From contig NZ_CAIWTY010000077.1 of NCBI RefSeq assembly GCF_903915725.1, positions 1 through 64,000 on the forward strand: a DNA stretch of 64,000 nt, in the 5' to 3' direction. The stretch is from an uncultured Rhodopila sp. Lineage in GTDB: Bacteria > Pseudomonadota > Alphaproteobacteria > Acetobacterales > Acetobacteraceae. Both the position numbers and the translations under genes were made by a program. The notes below the pieces were generated by a model, which worked only from the letters and a program-made list of their open reading frames with translations, was not told where the DNA came from and searched no databases. This document shows, one piece after another, positions 1 through 8,400 of the stretch (its first letter is position 1; each line of letters starts with the position of its first letter).

Positions 1-283
1 GAACCTCCGGCATCAGCGGTTCCGCCTTGGCCCGGCGCAGGTTGTCCAGCGCCGATTGCGAGAAGGCGATGACCTCGGTGACGAGCTGAAGCTCCAGCAT
101 CGAGCGGATCGGGTAGGATCGCAGCAGTTGCACGGCCGCGGCGCGCGCCCGGGCCGCATCGCCGCGGGCGCCGTCCATAAAGAACGGGATCAGGTTGAAC
201 AGGGCCTGCTGGAACAGATCCAATTCGCCGCGCTCCTCCGTGGTCATGGGGGGCTGGGATGGGGAGGCTTCGGGTTCGGGCAT
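1..283 (-). CDS. Hypothetical protein, C-terminal part beyond the window edge
   Basis: Only the first 94 codons lie inside the window; the frame runs off the left edge without a stop. The ATG at 283 gives MPEPEASPSQPP; a second in-frame ATG at 247 gives MTTEERGELD and may be the true start. The visible part is rich in Ala, Leu, Arg and Glu and looks helical (for example LFQQALFNLIPFF and SMLELQLVTEVIAF). There is no signal peptide, long membrane segment or motif that I recognise. The open frame with third-position GC bias supports coding. Function unknown. Confidence 0.5.
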   Translation of the reverse strand, partial: MPEPEASPSQPPMTTEERGELDLFQQALFNLIPFFMDGARGDAARARAAAVQLLRSYPIRSMLELQLVTEVIAFSQSALDNLRRAKAEPLMPEV

Positions 284-479
284 GAAGGGCGGTCCGGATG
301 TGTGGTGGAGATGTCGTTCTCTGTTTGTTCACTATATGACCAACCGCGTCTCAAAATCAAGCATAAAAGACGGGTGCCGTACCTTCAGAGACTGCCTCGC
401 GCCGGGTCGTAACTGCGCGAGCGCTTTGCGCCGATCCGAGGTGACTGGCGGCGATCATTGATTTGCCCGCGCGACCCGA

Positions 480-720
480 AACCTCACGGGCTGAGCGGGT
501 TGCAAGCACAGCAAGTGGCAGCACAGATTTAGAGGAATGAGGTCACGGATTTCACCGAAAGATCGGATGCTCCTTCGGTCGGACGGCCCCGCCGGGCCGT
601 CGGGCGCTTCATGCCGACGGGTTGCTTCTGTGCAAATCCGCAGCTTAATCCCTCTCAATCCTTGTTGCATCTTGTTTTCCGGTGCCCGAAACCGGACCGT
701 CGGGTTCCGGCCGAGCACCT
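480..720. repeat. Long imperfect inverted repeat in a gene-free gap
   Basis: The roughly 600 bases between the first gene and ppiD carry no convincing gene. Within them, the sequence at 518-552 matches the reverse complement of 634-668 at about 25 of 35 positions. The similarity continues more weakly towards a GC-rich centre near 590. Short reading frames on the two strands encode similar peptides (LIPLNLCC against LIPLNPCC), which is the signature of an inverted duplication, not of two genes. It could be a degenerate palindromic element or the remains of a foldback transposon. Confidence 0.5.
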
Positions 721-879
721 CTTTACCGCATCGGAACCGATAATCCGCTGTTCCGGTGGCCGGGGAACATGCGAGCGTAAGCCCTGATATAAGCAGGCTT
801 GCATCGCCATGGCTGGCCATGCCCGGCCGATGCCCGTATATGCTCCGCCCCGTCTGCCATTTCCGGGCCCGCCGATTTC

Positions 880-2796
880 ATGATCTCCATGTTCCGCCGC
901 TTCTCCGAGTCCTGGATCGCACGCATCTTCTTCGTGGTGATGGCGCTCTCCTTCGTCGGCTGGGGCATCAGCAGCGACCTGTTCCGGCTGATGGGGCCGC
1001 CGAGCTGGGTTGCCAAAGTCGGCGGCCAGAGCATCGAGATCCCGCAGTTTCAGTCCGAGTTCCAGCGCGCCATGACGCAGGCGACCCGCGACCAGCCGCC
1101 CGGCCAGGAAGCCTCCGCCGCGGTCCGGCGCCAGGTGGGCCAGCAGACGCTGGAGCGGATGATCGCGCAGTCGGCCCTCGGCGTGGAGCTGGCCAACCTG
1201 CGCATCGTCACCCCGGACGATGCCGTCGCGGCCGTGGCCCGCTCGATGCCCGCCTTCCAGGGCCGCGACGGCCAGTTCAGCAAGGCCCAGTTCGACTCCG
1301 TGCTGCGCAACAACGGCTATACCGAGGCCCGCTTCCTGAACCAGCTTCGCGCCGATATCGCGCAACGCCAGCTGCTGAATTCGGTCAGCGCCGGAGTGCA
1401 GGCGCCCGCCACGGAAGTGACCCCACTGTATGACACCGAATTCGAGAAGCGCTCCGCCGACACCGCCTTCTTCCCGCTGTCCGCGGCACGCGACCCGGCA
1501 ACACCGGACCAGGCGACGCTGCAGCGCTGGTACGACAACCATCCGGACAGCTACGCCACCCCCGAATTCCGCCGCATCAAGGCGATCGAGCTGTCGCCGC
1601 AATCCGTCGCCTCCGATGTCGCCATCACCGATGCCGAGCTGCACGCCGCCTATGACGAGCACAAATCCGAATACGTGACGCCGGGCAAGCGCTCGGCCCA
1701 GATCCTGTCCGTTCCCGATGAGGCGAAGGCGCGCGACCTGGCCGACAGGTGGCGGGCCGGGGCGGACTGGGCGGCGATGCAGGAGGCGGCAAAGGCGGCC
1801 GGCGCCGTGGCGATCACCCAGGATGACGGCACGGAAGTGCAGTTCCCCGACCCGGACCTGGCGCGAGCGGTGTTCTCCGGGCCGGAGGGCAGCGTGTCAG
1901 CCCCGGTCAAGGGCGCGCTTGGCTGGTTCGTGGTCAAGGTGACGCATATCGTCCCGGGCGGGGAGACCACGTTCGAGCAGGCGAAGGACTCGCTGCGGGC
2001 GCAGGTGCTCGCCGCCAAGGCGGCCGACGTGATCTATGACCGCGCCAACAAGATCGACCAATTGCTGGGCAACGGGACCGGCCTGGACGATATGCCCGGC
2101 GACCTCGGGCTGATTGGTGTCGCCGGCACGATGGACGCCAGGGGCGAGACCCAGGAGGGCACGCCGGCGCCGATACCCGGCCCGCCGGAGCTGAAGGCGG
2201 CCATCGTCGCGGCGGCGTTCCTGGCGCGCCAGGGCGATGCGCCGCGCCTGACCGAGGTGCAGACGCCGGGCAATGGCGGCTCCGCCTATTACGCGCTGAC
2301 GCTGGAAGGCGTGATTCCGCCGGGCGAGAAGCCGTTCGACGCGGTGAAGGACAAGGTCGCGGACGACTGGAAGCAGGACCAGCGGCGGCGGGCGGCGGAA
2401 AAGGCCGCAACGGCAATGATGACCGCGGTGCAGGGCGGCAAGGCGTTCTCCGACGCCGCGACGGCCGCCGGGGTGACGCCGAAGCTCAGTCCGCTGGTGA
2501 CGCGCAACCAGGGCAATCCGGCGATCTCGGCCGATTTGCAGCGCATCATGTTCGGCCTGAAGAAGGGCGACGCCACGATGGTGGAGACACCTGAAGGTTT
2601 CATGGTCGCGCAACTGACGGAAATCGTGAAGCCGGATGCAGGCGCCGACAAGACCGGCTACGATGAGGCCCGCACCGCGGTGACCCGCTCGATCGCAACG
2701 GATTTGGAAACGGTATTCATCGACGCGGTGCGGCAACGCGCCAAGCCGCAATTCAACAAGCAGGCCTTCGACAGCGTCGTGCAAGCACAGCAATAG
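880..2796 (+). CDS. ppiD: Periplasmic folding chaperone, PpiD/SurA-type peptidyl-prolyl isomerase
   Basis: The 638-residue product starts MISMFRRFSE and has one N-terminal membrane anchor at about residues 14-32 (FFVVMALSFVGWG). The rest should lie in the periplasm. After the anchor comes a SurA/PpiD N-terminal chaperone region (FQSEFQRAMTQATRD, QTLERMIAQSALG), then a parvulin-like rotamase region around residues 230-370 and a long C-terminal part. Length and layout match PpiD, which assists folding of exported and outer-membrane proteins. The start at 880 is preferred because upstream in-frame codons lack the anchor context; 889 is also possible. trpE follows after only 8 bases, so the two are probably co-transcribed. 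Confidence 0.88.
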   Translation: MISMFRRFSESWIARIFFVVMALSFVGWGISSDLFRLMGPPSWVAKVGGQSIEIPQFQSEFQRAMTQATRDQPPGQEASAAVRRQVGQQTLERMIAQSALGVELANLRIVTPDDAVAAVARSMPAFQGRDGQFSKAQFDSVLRNNGYTEARFLNQLRADIAQRQLLNSVSAGVQAPATEVTPLYDTEFEKRSADTAFFPLSAARDPATPDQATLQRWYDNHPDSYATPEFRRIKAIELSPQSVASDVAITDAELHAAYDEHKSEYVTPGKRSAQILSVPDEAKARDLADRWRAGADWAAMQEAAKAAGAVAITQDDGTEVQFPDPDLARAVFSGPEGSVSAPVKGALGWFVVKVTHIVPGGETTFEQAKDSLRAQVLAAKAADVIYDRANKIDQLLGNGTGLDDMPGDLGLIGVAGTMDARGETQEGTPAPIPGPPELKAAIVAAAFLARQGDAPRLTEVQTPGNGGSAYYALTLEGVIPPGEKPFDAVKDKVADDWKQDQRRRAAEKAATAMMTAVQGGKAFSDAATAAGVTPKLSPLVTRNQGNPAISADLQRIMFGLKKGDATMVETPEGFMVAQLTEIVKPDAGADKTGYDEARTAVTRSIATDLETVFIDAVRQRAKPQFNKQAFDSVVQAQQ

Positions 2797-2804
2797 AGAG
2801 AGTC

Positions 2805-4334
2805 ATGAACGTGTCCGTAACACCCGGTTTCGCCGCTTTCCGCCTGGCCTATGAAGCAGGGCGCGGCAGCCTGGTGTGGCGCAAGACCGTGGCGGATCTG
2901 GAAACCCCGGTGGCGGCGTTCCTCAAGCTGGCGAACGGCCTGCCGAACTCCTTCCTGCTGGAAAGCGTCGAGGGCGGCGCGGCGCGCGGGCGCTATTCCG
3001 TCATCGGCATGAACCCCGACCTGATCTGGCGCTGCCGCAACGGCGTCGCCGCGGTCAACCGGCACGCTTTGTCGGCGCCGCACGCGTTCGTCGAGGAGGC
3101 GCGCTCCCCCCTGGAAAGCCTCCGGGCGCTGGTCGAGGAGACGCAACTGGAGGTGCCGCCGCACCTGCCGCCGATGTCCGGCGGGCTCGTCGGCTACCTG
3201 GGCTACGACATGGTCCGGCAGATGGAGGCGCTGCCGGAGAAGAATGTCGATACCATCGGCGTGCCGGAAGGCATCATGGTGCGCCCCACGCTGTTCGCCA
3301 TCTTCGACAACGTCAACGACGAGCTGACCCTGGTGACCCCGGCCTACCCGGCGGGCGATGTCTCGGTGGAGCGGGCCTGGCTGCGGGCGGACCAGCGGCT
3401 GACCGCGGCGGAGGCGGCGCTGGAGCGCCCCCTGCCCTTCCAGCCGCCGCCGGTGATGCTGCCCGACCCGCCGGCGCCGGGATCGAACATGACGAAAGAG
3501 CAGTTCGTCGCCGGCGTGGCGCGGTGCAAGGAGTACATCGCCGCCGGGGACGCCTTCCAGATCGTCTTGTCGCAACGTTTCTCGGTGCCGTTCGCGCTGC
3601 CGCCGCTGTCGCTGTACCGCGCGCTGCGGCGGATCAATCCGGCGCCGTTCCTGTTTTTCCTCGATTTCGGCGGGTTCTCGATCGTCGGGTCCTCGCCGGA
3701 GGTGCTGGTGCGGCTGCGCGACGGCACGGTGACGATCCGGCCTCTGGCGGGAACCCGCAAGCGCGGGGCGACGCGGGAGGAAGACCAGGCGCTGGAGGTG
3801 GAGCTGCTGGCGGACCCGAAGGAGCGGGCGGAGCACCTGATGCTGATCGACCTGGGCCGCAACGATGTCGGCCGGGTCTCCGAGGTCGGCTCGGTGAAGG
3901 TGACGGAGAGCTTCGTCGTCGAGCGGTTCAGCCACGTGATGCATATTTCCTCCAATGTGGAGGGGCGGCTGCGCGACGGGCTGGATGCGCTGGATGCGCT
4001 GGCGGCGGGGTTCCCGGCCGGGACGCTGTCGGGCGCGCCGAAGGTCCGCGCCATGGAGATCATCGAGGAGCTGGAACCCGATCGGCGCGGCATCTACGCC
4101 GGCTGTATCGGCTATTTCGCGGCGAACGGGACGATGGATACCTGCATCGGGCTGCGCACCGCGCTGGTCAAGGACGGCGTGATGTATGTCCAGGCCGGCG
4201 CGGGGATCGTCGCGGATTCGGTGGCGGAGTCGGAATACGAGGAGACGCGGCAGAAGGCGCGGGCGCTGGTGCGCGCGGCGGAGGAGGCGGTGCGGTTCGC
4301 GGCCGGGAAGGCCGGGGGGAATAGCGCGGGGTAA
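2805..4334 (+). CDS. trpE: Anthranilate synthase component I
   Basis: The 509-residue protein makes anthranilate from chorismate, the first step of tryptophan synthesis, using ammonia from the TrpG subunit. The N-terminal domain carries the LLES segment near residue 49, linked in TrpE proteins to tryptophan feedback. The C-terminal chorismate-binding domain shows IRPLAGTRKRG, LIDLGRNDVGR, FPAGTLSGAPKVRAMEI and the terminal YVQAGAGIVADSV. An AGAGAG tract just ahead of the ATG can serve as ribosome binding site. ppiD-trpE order is shared with other alphaproteobacteria. No trpG is in the window and no leader-peptide attenuator is visible. Confidence 0.95.
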   Translation: MNVSVTPGFAAFRLAYEAGRGSLVWRKTVADLETPVAAFLKLANGLPNSFLLESVEGGAARGRYSVIGMNPDLIWRCRNGVAAVNRHALSAPHAFVEEARSPLESLRALVEETQLEVPPHLPPMSGGLVGYLGYDMVRQMEALPEKNVDTIGVPEGIMVRPTLFAIFDNVNDELTLVTPAYPAGDVSVERAWLRADQRLTAAEAALERPLPFQPPPVMLPDPPAPGSNMTKEQFVAGVARCKEYIAAGDAFQIVLSQRFSVPFALPPLSLYRALRRINPAPFLFFLDFGGFSIVGSSPEVLVRLRDGTVTIRPLAGTRKRGATREEDQALEVELLADPKERAEHLMLIDLGRNDVGRVSEVGSVKVTESFVVERFSHVMHISSNVEGRLRDGLDALDALAAGFPAGTLSGAPKVRAMEIIEELEPDRRGIYAGCIGYFAANGTMDTCIGLRTALVKDGVMYVQAGAGIVADSVAESEYEETRQKARALVRAAEEAVRFAAGKAGGNSAG

Positions 4335-4575
4335 GATCCGGTCCGCCCCGTCCTGGCCCTCCCCCGGCTCGCTGGTCAGTCGGCTCCGGGCCGGAAATGT
4401 TCGTCCGTCGCCTGATCGAACGGCCACGGGCACCCGGCCGGAAAGACGGATTGGGCCTTGGTTGTTTCCGCCGCCGCCGTGCGTCTGGCGGCACGGCAGG
4501 CATTGGTGATCGCCCCCGGCAGCTTCGCTTGGGCTGGGTTTGTCTGCCACGTGCCGGGCAAGGGCATTGCGTGTG

Positions 4576-4705
4576 TTACCGATGGATGCCTTCCGAGGTA
4601 CCTCGGCACTCCGGCTGGTACTGCCACTTCAGAAGGTGCGTGACCAGCACTTCCAGGCGGTTTACCAACTCGCGCTTTTCGTTGCGGCCCATGCTCTCGA
4701 TCGAT
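4576..4705 (-). pseudogene. DUF29-family remnant
   Basis: Reading the minus strand, an open segment gives ESMGRNEKRELVNRLEVL followed by VTHLLKWQYQPECRG. This is the conserved core of DUF29 proteins, whose families read roughly ESMGR..RREL..RL..LL.HLLKWQ.QP. The residues that should precede the core are missing: an integrase tail directly abuts it. The residues after it also stop matching within a few codons. It is a fragment, not a working gene. I know of no established function for DUF29. Confidence 0.6.
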
Positions 4706-4830
4706 CTTGAACGTCGGGTTGTCTCGGGCCGGGTGCGGCGGTGATCGTAGATTTGCGTGGTGCTGACGTGGCATCGCCGAGTCATGCCTGCACCTTGTCG
4801 ACGTCGGCCTGATGATCGGGGCGGACCAGC
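4700..4830 (-). pseudogene. Tyrosine recombinase (integrase) C-terminal remnant
   Basis: On the minus strand, pieces in three frames reconstruct the end of a tyrosine recombinase: DVDKVQA, then HVSTTQIYDHRRTRPE with the catalytic-tyrosine region TTQIYD, then DNPTFKID. The frame changes twice within about 110 bases and nothing of the R-H-x-x-R catalytic core survives upstream. It marks a past integration event next to the atypical gene at 5076-6221. Confidence 0.55.
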
Positions 4831-5075
4831 GGCTGACCTGCGGAACCAGATGGACACCGGCAAACGCCGGGCCGACTTCGTCGCCGGGTCTTGTGTGCTG
4901 AACGAAACCGCCCTTTGCAATGATTGCAATAGCCGATTCGAATCACGGCGCGTTTGATGATGCCGGAGCGCCGCCAGCGACTGGCTTGGCAGCAAAACTG
5001 TTCCAGAAACGCAAATTGCAAGCTAAGGTGAAATCTGATATCGGAATGGACTTCGACGGGGACGAGGGCAACAGA

Positions 5076-6221
5076 ATGACGGTCGAAAAAAGCGACATCG
5101 CCGCCGTGGAGACGGCGACGCCGATAAGCAGCGCGATTTCCCCGTCGGTGCGATCCTGTTCGGTTATCGGTCAATCCAATTCGATCTATTCATCCGGCTA
5201 TTTTGGCAACCTGATGCGGCGCGGCGGAATCCGGCTCGCGGTTTCTGGACGGCTTGGCGGCAGCCCGTCCGTGATAGGGCCGTTTTTCGGCGCCGACGGC
5301 AGGATATTCGATGCCGAATACGTTTTCGTTGACTGCTCGGTTATCGATTCGAACGCCACGACCTGGCATGGCTGGGATCACTGCGACGTCTTATCCTGGA
5401 TTGACTGGATCGGTCATTCCGCCCGACTGCGCCATTGCGAGCCTATATTCATCGTCATTCCGAACGCGTTGTCGGTTTCGGCACCCAACTCGATACTCTC
5501 CATATATGAAGAAATAATATACCGGAATAAATACTACTACCTGGATGCGAGGGAAATTTTTAAAAAGATCTCCGAGTCGGATGGAATTGCCATGGACGCC
5601 CTGTTCAGGGATCCGGTGCATCCCGGTGACAGAGTGTCCAACGAGATTGCGAACTGTCTGACGAGTTTTCTTGCGAATCACCGTCGCGAAGATGATGTTC
5701 TTGTCAGAGTACAAGCCGCGATCAGAAATTTCTCTCGCATCAATTTGTGGAACTGCGCCGGCCACGGGACCACGCAGGTGAATCGCTCGACATCATTGAT
5801 TGATTTTGAAGGAATAAGCTTCGATGAACAAGCGAAGCTAACGGTCCCGACCGGGACGTGCCGGAGGCTGCACGCAATCATGGTCAATGCCTGCAAGTCT
5901 CGCGCCAATCTGGTCATCAGGGGCAAACAACAGATTACCAAAGGTTTGGTATTGCAGCCGAACAACGATAGCGCACGCTGTGAAAACCGCCTGATACCGG
6001 TACGGTCGAACATTTCCGACCATGACGGAGTCATCGAGCTGGCGATAGGCGCTACGGATGCGACTCTTTCCGAGCCGACATACGGCCTGAGGCCGTTCGC
6101 ACGGGACGAACGAGCGATCCTTGAGGTGTCGGATCTGCTCATTGAAACCGGGACAACGGTCCACGATTATGACGCGTTCGTAGCCAAAGGCTCGAATAAT
6201 ATTATGGATATTATCAAATAG
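5076..6221 (+). CDS. SGNH-hydrolase-like protein, probably horizontally acquired
   Basis: From the ATG at 5076 (GAGGG lies about 8 bases upstream) the product is 381 residues; in-frame starts at 5046 and 4920 would lengthen it. Near the N-terminus SVIGQSNSIYSSGYF resembles block I of SGNH/GDSL hydrolases, and FRDPVHPGDRVSNEIAN resembles block V, with the D-x-x-H pair. The C-terminal half has no family that I recognise. No signal peptide or membrane segment is evident. Codon use is clearly more AT-rich than the neighbours (KYYYLDAREIFKKISE, NNIMDIIK), and integrase and DUF29 relics lie just upstream. Such proteins often occur in cell-surface polysaccharide loci; the substrate is unknown. Confidence 0.6.
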   Translation: MTVEKSDIAAVETATPISSAISPSVRSCSVIGQSNSIYSSGYFGNLMRRGGIRLAVSGRLGGSPSVIGPFFGADGRIFDAEYVFVDCSVIDSNATTWHGWDHCDVLSWIDWIGHSARLRHCEPIFIVIPNALSVSAPNSILSIYEEIIYRNKYYYLDAREIFKKISESDGIAMDALFRDPVHPGDRVSNEIANCLTSFLANHRREDDVLVRVQAAIRNFSRINLWNCAGHGTTQVNRSTSLIDFEGISFDEQAKLTVPTGTCRRLHAIMVNACKSRANLVIRGKQQITKGLVLQPNNDSARCENRLIPVRSNISDHDGVIELAIGATDATLSEPTYGLRPFARDERAILEVSDLLIETGTTVHDYDAFVAKGSNNIMDIIK

Positions 6222-6259
6222 GCTATCCTTCGTACTGATCTCTCGATTCAAGGATTGCT

Positions 6260-6288
6260 GCCGACCGCCCGGAAGATCGACGGTCGGC
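6260..6288. terminator. Hairpin between convergent genes
   Basis: GCCGACCG at 6260-6267 pairs perfectly with CGGTCGGC at 6281-6288 across a 13-base loop. It lies between the converging 5076-6221 gene and lpdA, where a bidirectional terminator is expected. There is no clean T-run on either side, so the call is moderate. Confidence 0.4.
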
Positions 6289-6297
6289 ACGGCTGTT

Positions 6298-8388
6298 TCA
6301 GTGCTTCTTCCGCTTCGCCGGCGGCACGTCGGTGCAGACCCCCTCGAACACCTCCGCCGTCATCCCGATCGACTCGCCCAGCGTCGGGTGCGGGTGGATC
6401 GTCTTGCCGATATCCGCCGCGTCGCAGCCCATCTCCACCGCGAGGCACACCTCGCTGATCAGATCGCCCGCATGGGTTCCGACGATGCCGCCGCCGATGC
6501 AGCGATGCGTTGTCGCGTCGAACAGCAATTTCGTGAATCCCTCGTCGCGCCCGTTGGCAATCGCCCGGCCGGACGCCGCCCAGGGGAACACTGCCTTCTC
6601 GTATTTCACCCCCTGCGCCTTGCACTGCTCCTCGGTCAGCCCGGCCCAGGCGACTTCCGGATCGGTGTAGGCAACCGAGGGAATCTGCCGCGCATCGAAG
6701 TAACTGTTCCGCCCGGCCGCCGCCTCGGCCGCGACATGCGCCTCGTGCACCGCCTTATGCGCCAGCATCGGCTGCCCGATGATGTCCCCGATCGCATAGA
6801 TATGCCCGACATTCGTCCGCATCTGCCCATCGGCTCGGATCAGGCCGCGGTCGGTTACGGCGACGCCGGCCTTGTCGGCATCGATCGCCCGGCCATTGGC
6901 GCTGCGCCCGACCGCCACCAGCACCAGGTCGTAAAGCTGAGGCTCCGCCGACGCATTCACGCCCTCGAACCCGACCTCGATGCCGGCCTCGGTCGCTTTG
7001 GCGGAGACGGTCTTGGTGTTCAGCATCATCCGGTCGAAGCGCGGCGCATTCCGCTTCTCCCACACTTTCACTAAATCGCGATCCGCGCCCGCCATAACGG
7101 AATCGAGCATCTCCACCACGTCGATCCGCGCGCCTAGCGTCGAGTAGACCGTCGCCATCTCCAGCCCGATGATCCCGCCGCCAATAACCAGCATCCGTTT
7201 CGGGATCGCTGTCAGCGCCAGCGCCCCCGTGGAATCAATCACCCGGGGATCGTCCGGCATGAACGGCAGCTTCACCGCCTGGCTGCCGGCGGCGATGATC
7301 GCCTTCTGGAAGCGGATCGTCCTGCTCTCGCCCGTCTTGTCCTGCCCGTCGCCGCCGGTGAGCTCGACCTGCAGGTGATACGGATCGAGGAACCGGCCGA
7401 TGCCGCGCACCACCTCCACCTGCCGCGCCTTCGCCATCCCCGCCAGGCCGCCGGTCAGCTTCCTGACCACGCCGTCCTTGAACCCGCGCAGCTTGTCCAA
7501 ATCGATCTCCGGCGTCCCGAAGCTGACGCCGTGATGCTCCAGCGACCGCGCCTCGTCGATCACCGAGGCGACGTGCAACAGCGCCTTCGACGGAATGCAC
7601 CCGACATTCAGGCAGACGCCGCCGAGCGCCGCGTACCGCTCCACCAGCACCGTCTTCATGCCGAGGTCCGCCGAACGGAACGCCGCCGAATAGCCCCCCG
7701 GCCCGGCGCCGAGCACCAGCATCTCGCACTCGATATCCGCGCCGCCTGCGTAAGCCGCCGCGTTCGGGACGGCCACCGAAGCCGAAGGGGCCGCTGCCGC
7801 AGGCGCCGTCGAAGCGCCGGTGGACAGCGTCAGGATCAGGCTGCCCTCCGAAACCTTGTCGCCAACCTTGACCGACACCGAACCGATAGTGCCGCCGACA
7901 GGGGCCGGCACGTCCATCGTGGCCTTGTCGGATTCCAGCATTATCAGCGGGTCCTCCGCCTTGACCGTGTCGCCCGCCTTGACCAGCACCTCGATCACCG
8001 GAATGTCTTTGAAGTCGCCGATATCCGGCACCCGCACGTCGATCGTCTCGTAGACACCCGCCGTGCCGTAGTCGGCCGGCGGCGCCCCGCTGGCCGTGGT
8101 GCGCGCATCGCCGGAAACCTTCTGCGCCGGAGCAACACCCGCCGGCGCGACATCCGCCTCAACGTCCATCAGGAACGTTCCCTCGGAGACCTTGTCGCCA
8201 ACGTTCACCCCAATAGCCGTCACCACGCCATCCACCGGCGAGGGCACGTCCAGCGTCGCCTTGTCCGACTCCAGCGTGACCAGAGCCTGTTCCGACCGGA
8301 TGCTATCGCCCGGCTTCACCAGCACCTCGATGACCGGGACATCCGCGAAATCCCCGATGTCGGGAACCGCGACTTTGATGATCGCCAT
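6298..8388 (-). CDS. lpdA: Dihydrolipoamide dehydrogenase (E3) with two N-terminal lipoyl domains
   Basis: This 696-residue flavoprotein reoxidises dihydrolipoyl groups of pyruvate dehydrogenase, passing electrons to NAD. Two lipoyl domains come first, each with the ESDKAT signature; the lipoylated lysines are K43 and K155. An Ala/Pro linker leads to the FAD-binding motif VLGAGPGGYSAAF (about residue 225). The redox disulfide is in GGVCLNVGCIPSK (C259 and C264), and the C-terminal catalytic His-Glu region reads HPHPTLGE. Most E3 proteins lack lipoyl domains; two is unusual. An ideal AGGAGGG site 8 bases upstream overlaps the aceF stop region, so translation is probably coupled to aceF. Confidence 0.95.
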   Translation of the reverse strand: MAIIKVAVPDIGDFADVPVIEVLVKPGDSIRSEQALVTLESDKATLDVPSPVDGVVTAIGVNVGDKVSEGTFLMDVEADVAPAGVAPAQKVSGDARTTASGAPPADYGTAGVYETIDVRVPDIGDFKDIPVIEVLVKAGDTVKAEDPLIMLESDKATMDVPAPVGGTIGSVSVKVGDKVSEGSLILTLSTGASTAPAAAAPSASVAVPNAAAYAGGADIECEMLVLGAGPGGYSAAFRSADLGMKTVLVERYAALGGVCLNVGCIPSKALLHVASVIDEARSLEHHGVSFGTPEIDLDKLRGFKDGVVRKLTGGLAGMAKARQVEVVRGIGRFLDPYHLQVELTGGDGQDKTGESRTIRFQKAIIAAGSQAVKLPFMPDDPRVIDSTGALALTAIPKRMLVIGGGIIGLEMATVYSTLGARIDVVEMLDSVMAGADRDLVKVWEKRNAPRFDRMMLNTKTVSAKATEAGIEVGFEGVNASAEPQLYDLVLVAVGRSANGRAIDADKAGVAVTDRGLIRADGQMRTNVGHIYAIGDIIGQPMLAHKAVHEAHVAAEAAAGRNSYFDARQIPSVAYTDPEVAWAGLTEEQCKAQGVKYEKAVFPWAASGRAIANGRDEGFTKLLFDATTHRCIGGGIVGTHAGDLISEVCLAVEMGCDAADIGKTIHPHPTLGESIGMTAEVFEGVCTDVPPAKRKKH

Positions 8389-8400
8389 GCCAGTTCCCTC

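Noticed and set aside
2658-4550. Open frame of 630 codons on the minus strand across trpE
   Set aside because: Arg/Gln/His-rich shadow of trpE with no recognised domain.
4335-4575. Possible gene encoding a peptide starting MVVSAAAVRLAARQ
   Set aside because: Short, no ribosome site, no family match, and overlapped by equally long frames in other phases.
4925-4955. tRNA T-loop-like GATTCGAATC beside the integrase relic, a possible attachment site
   Set aside because: No acceptor, D or anticodon arms could be folded around it; it lies in the upstream extension of the SGNH-like frame.
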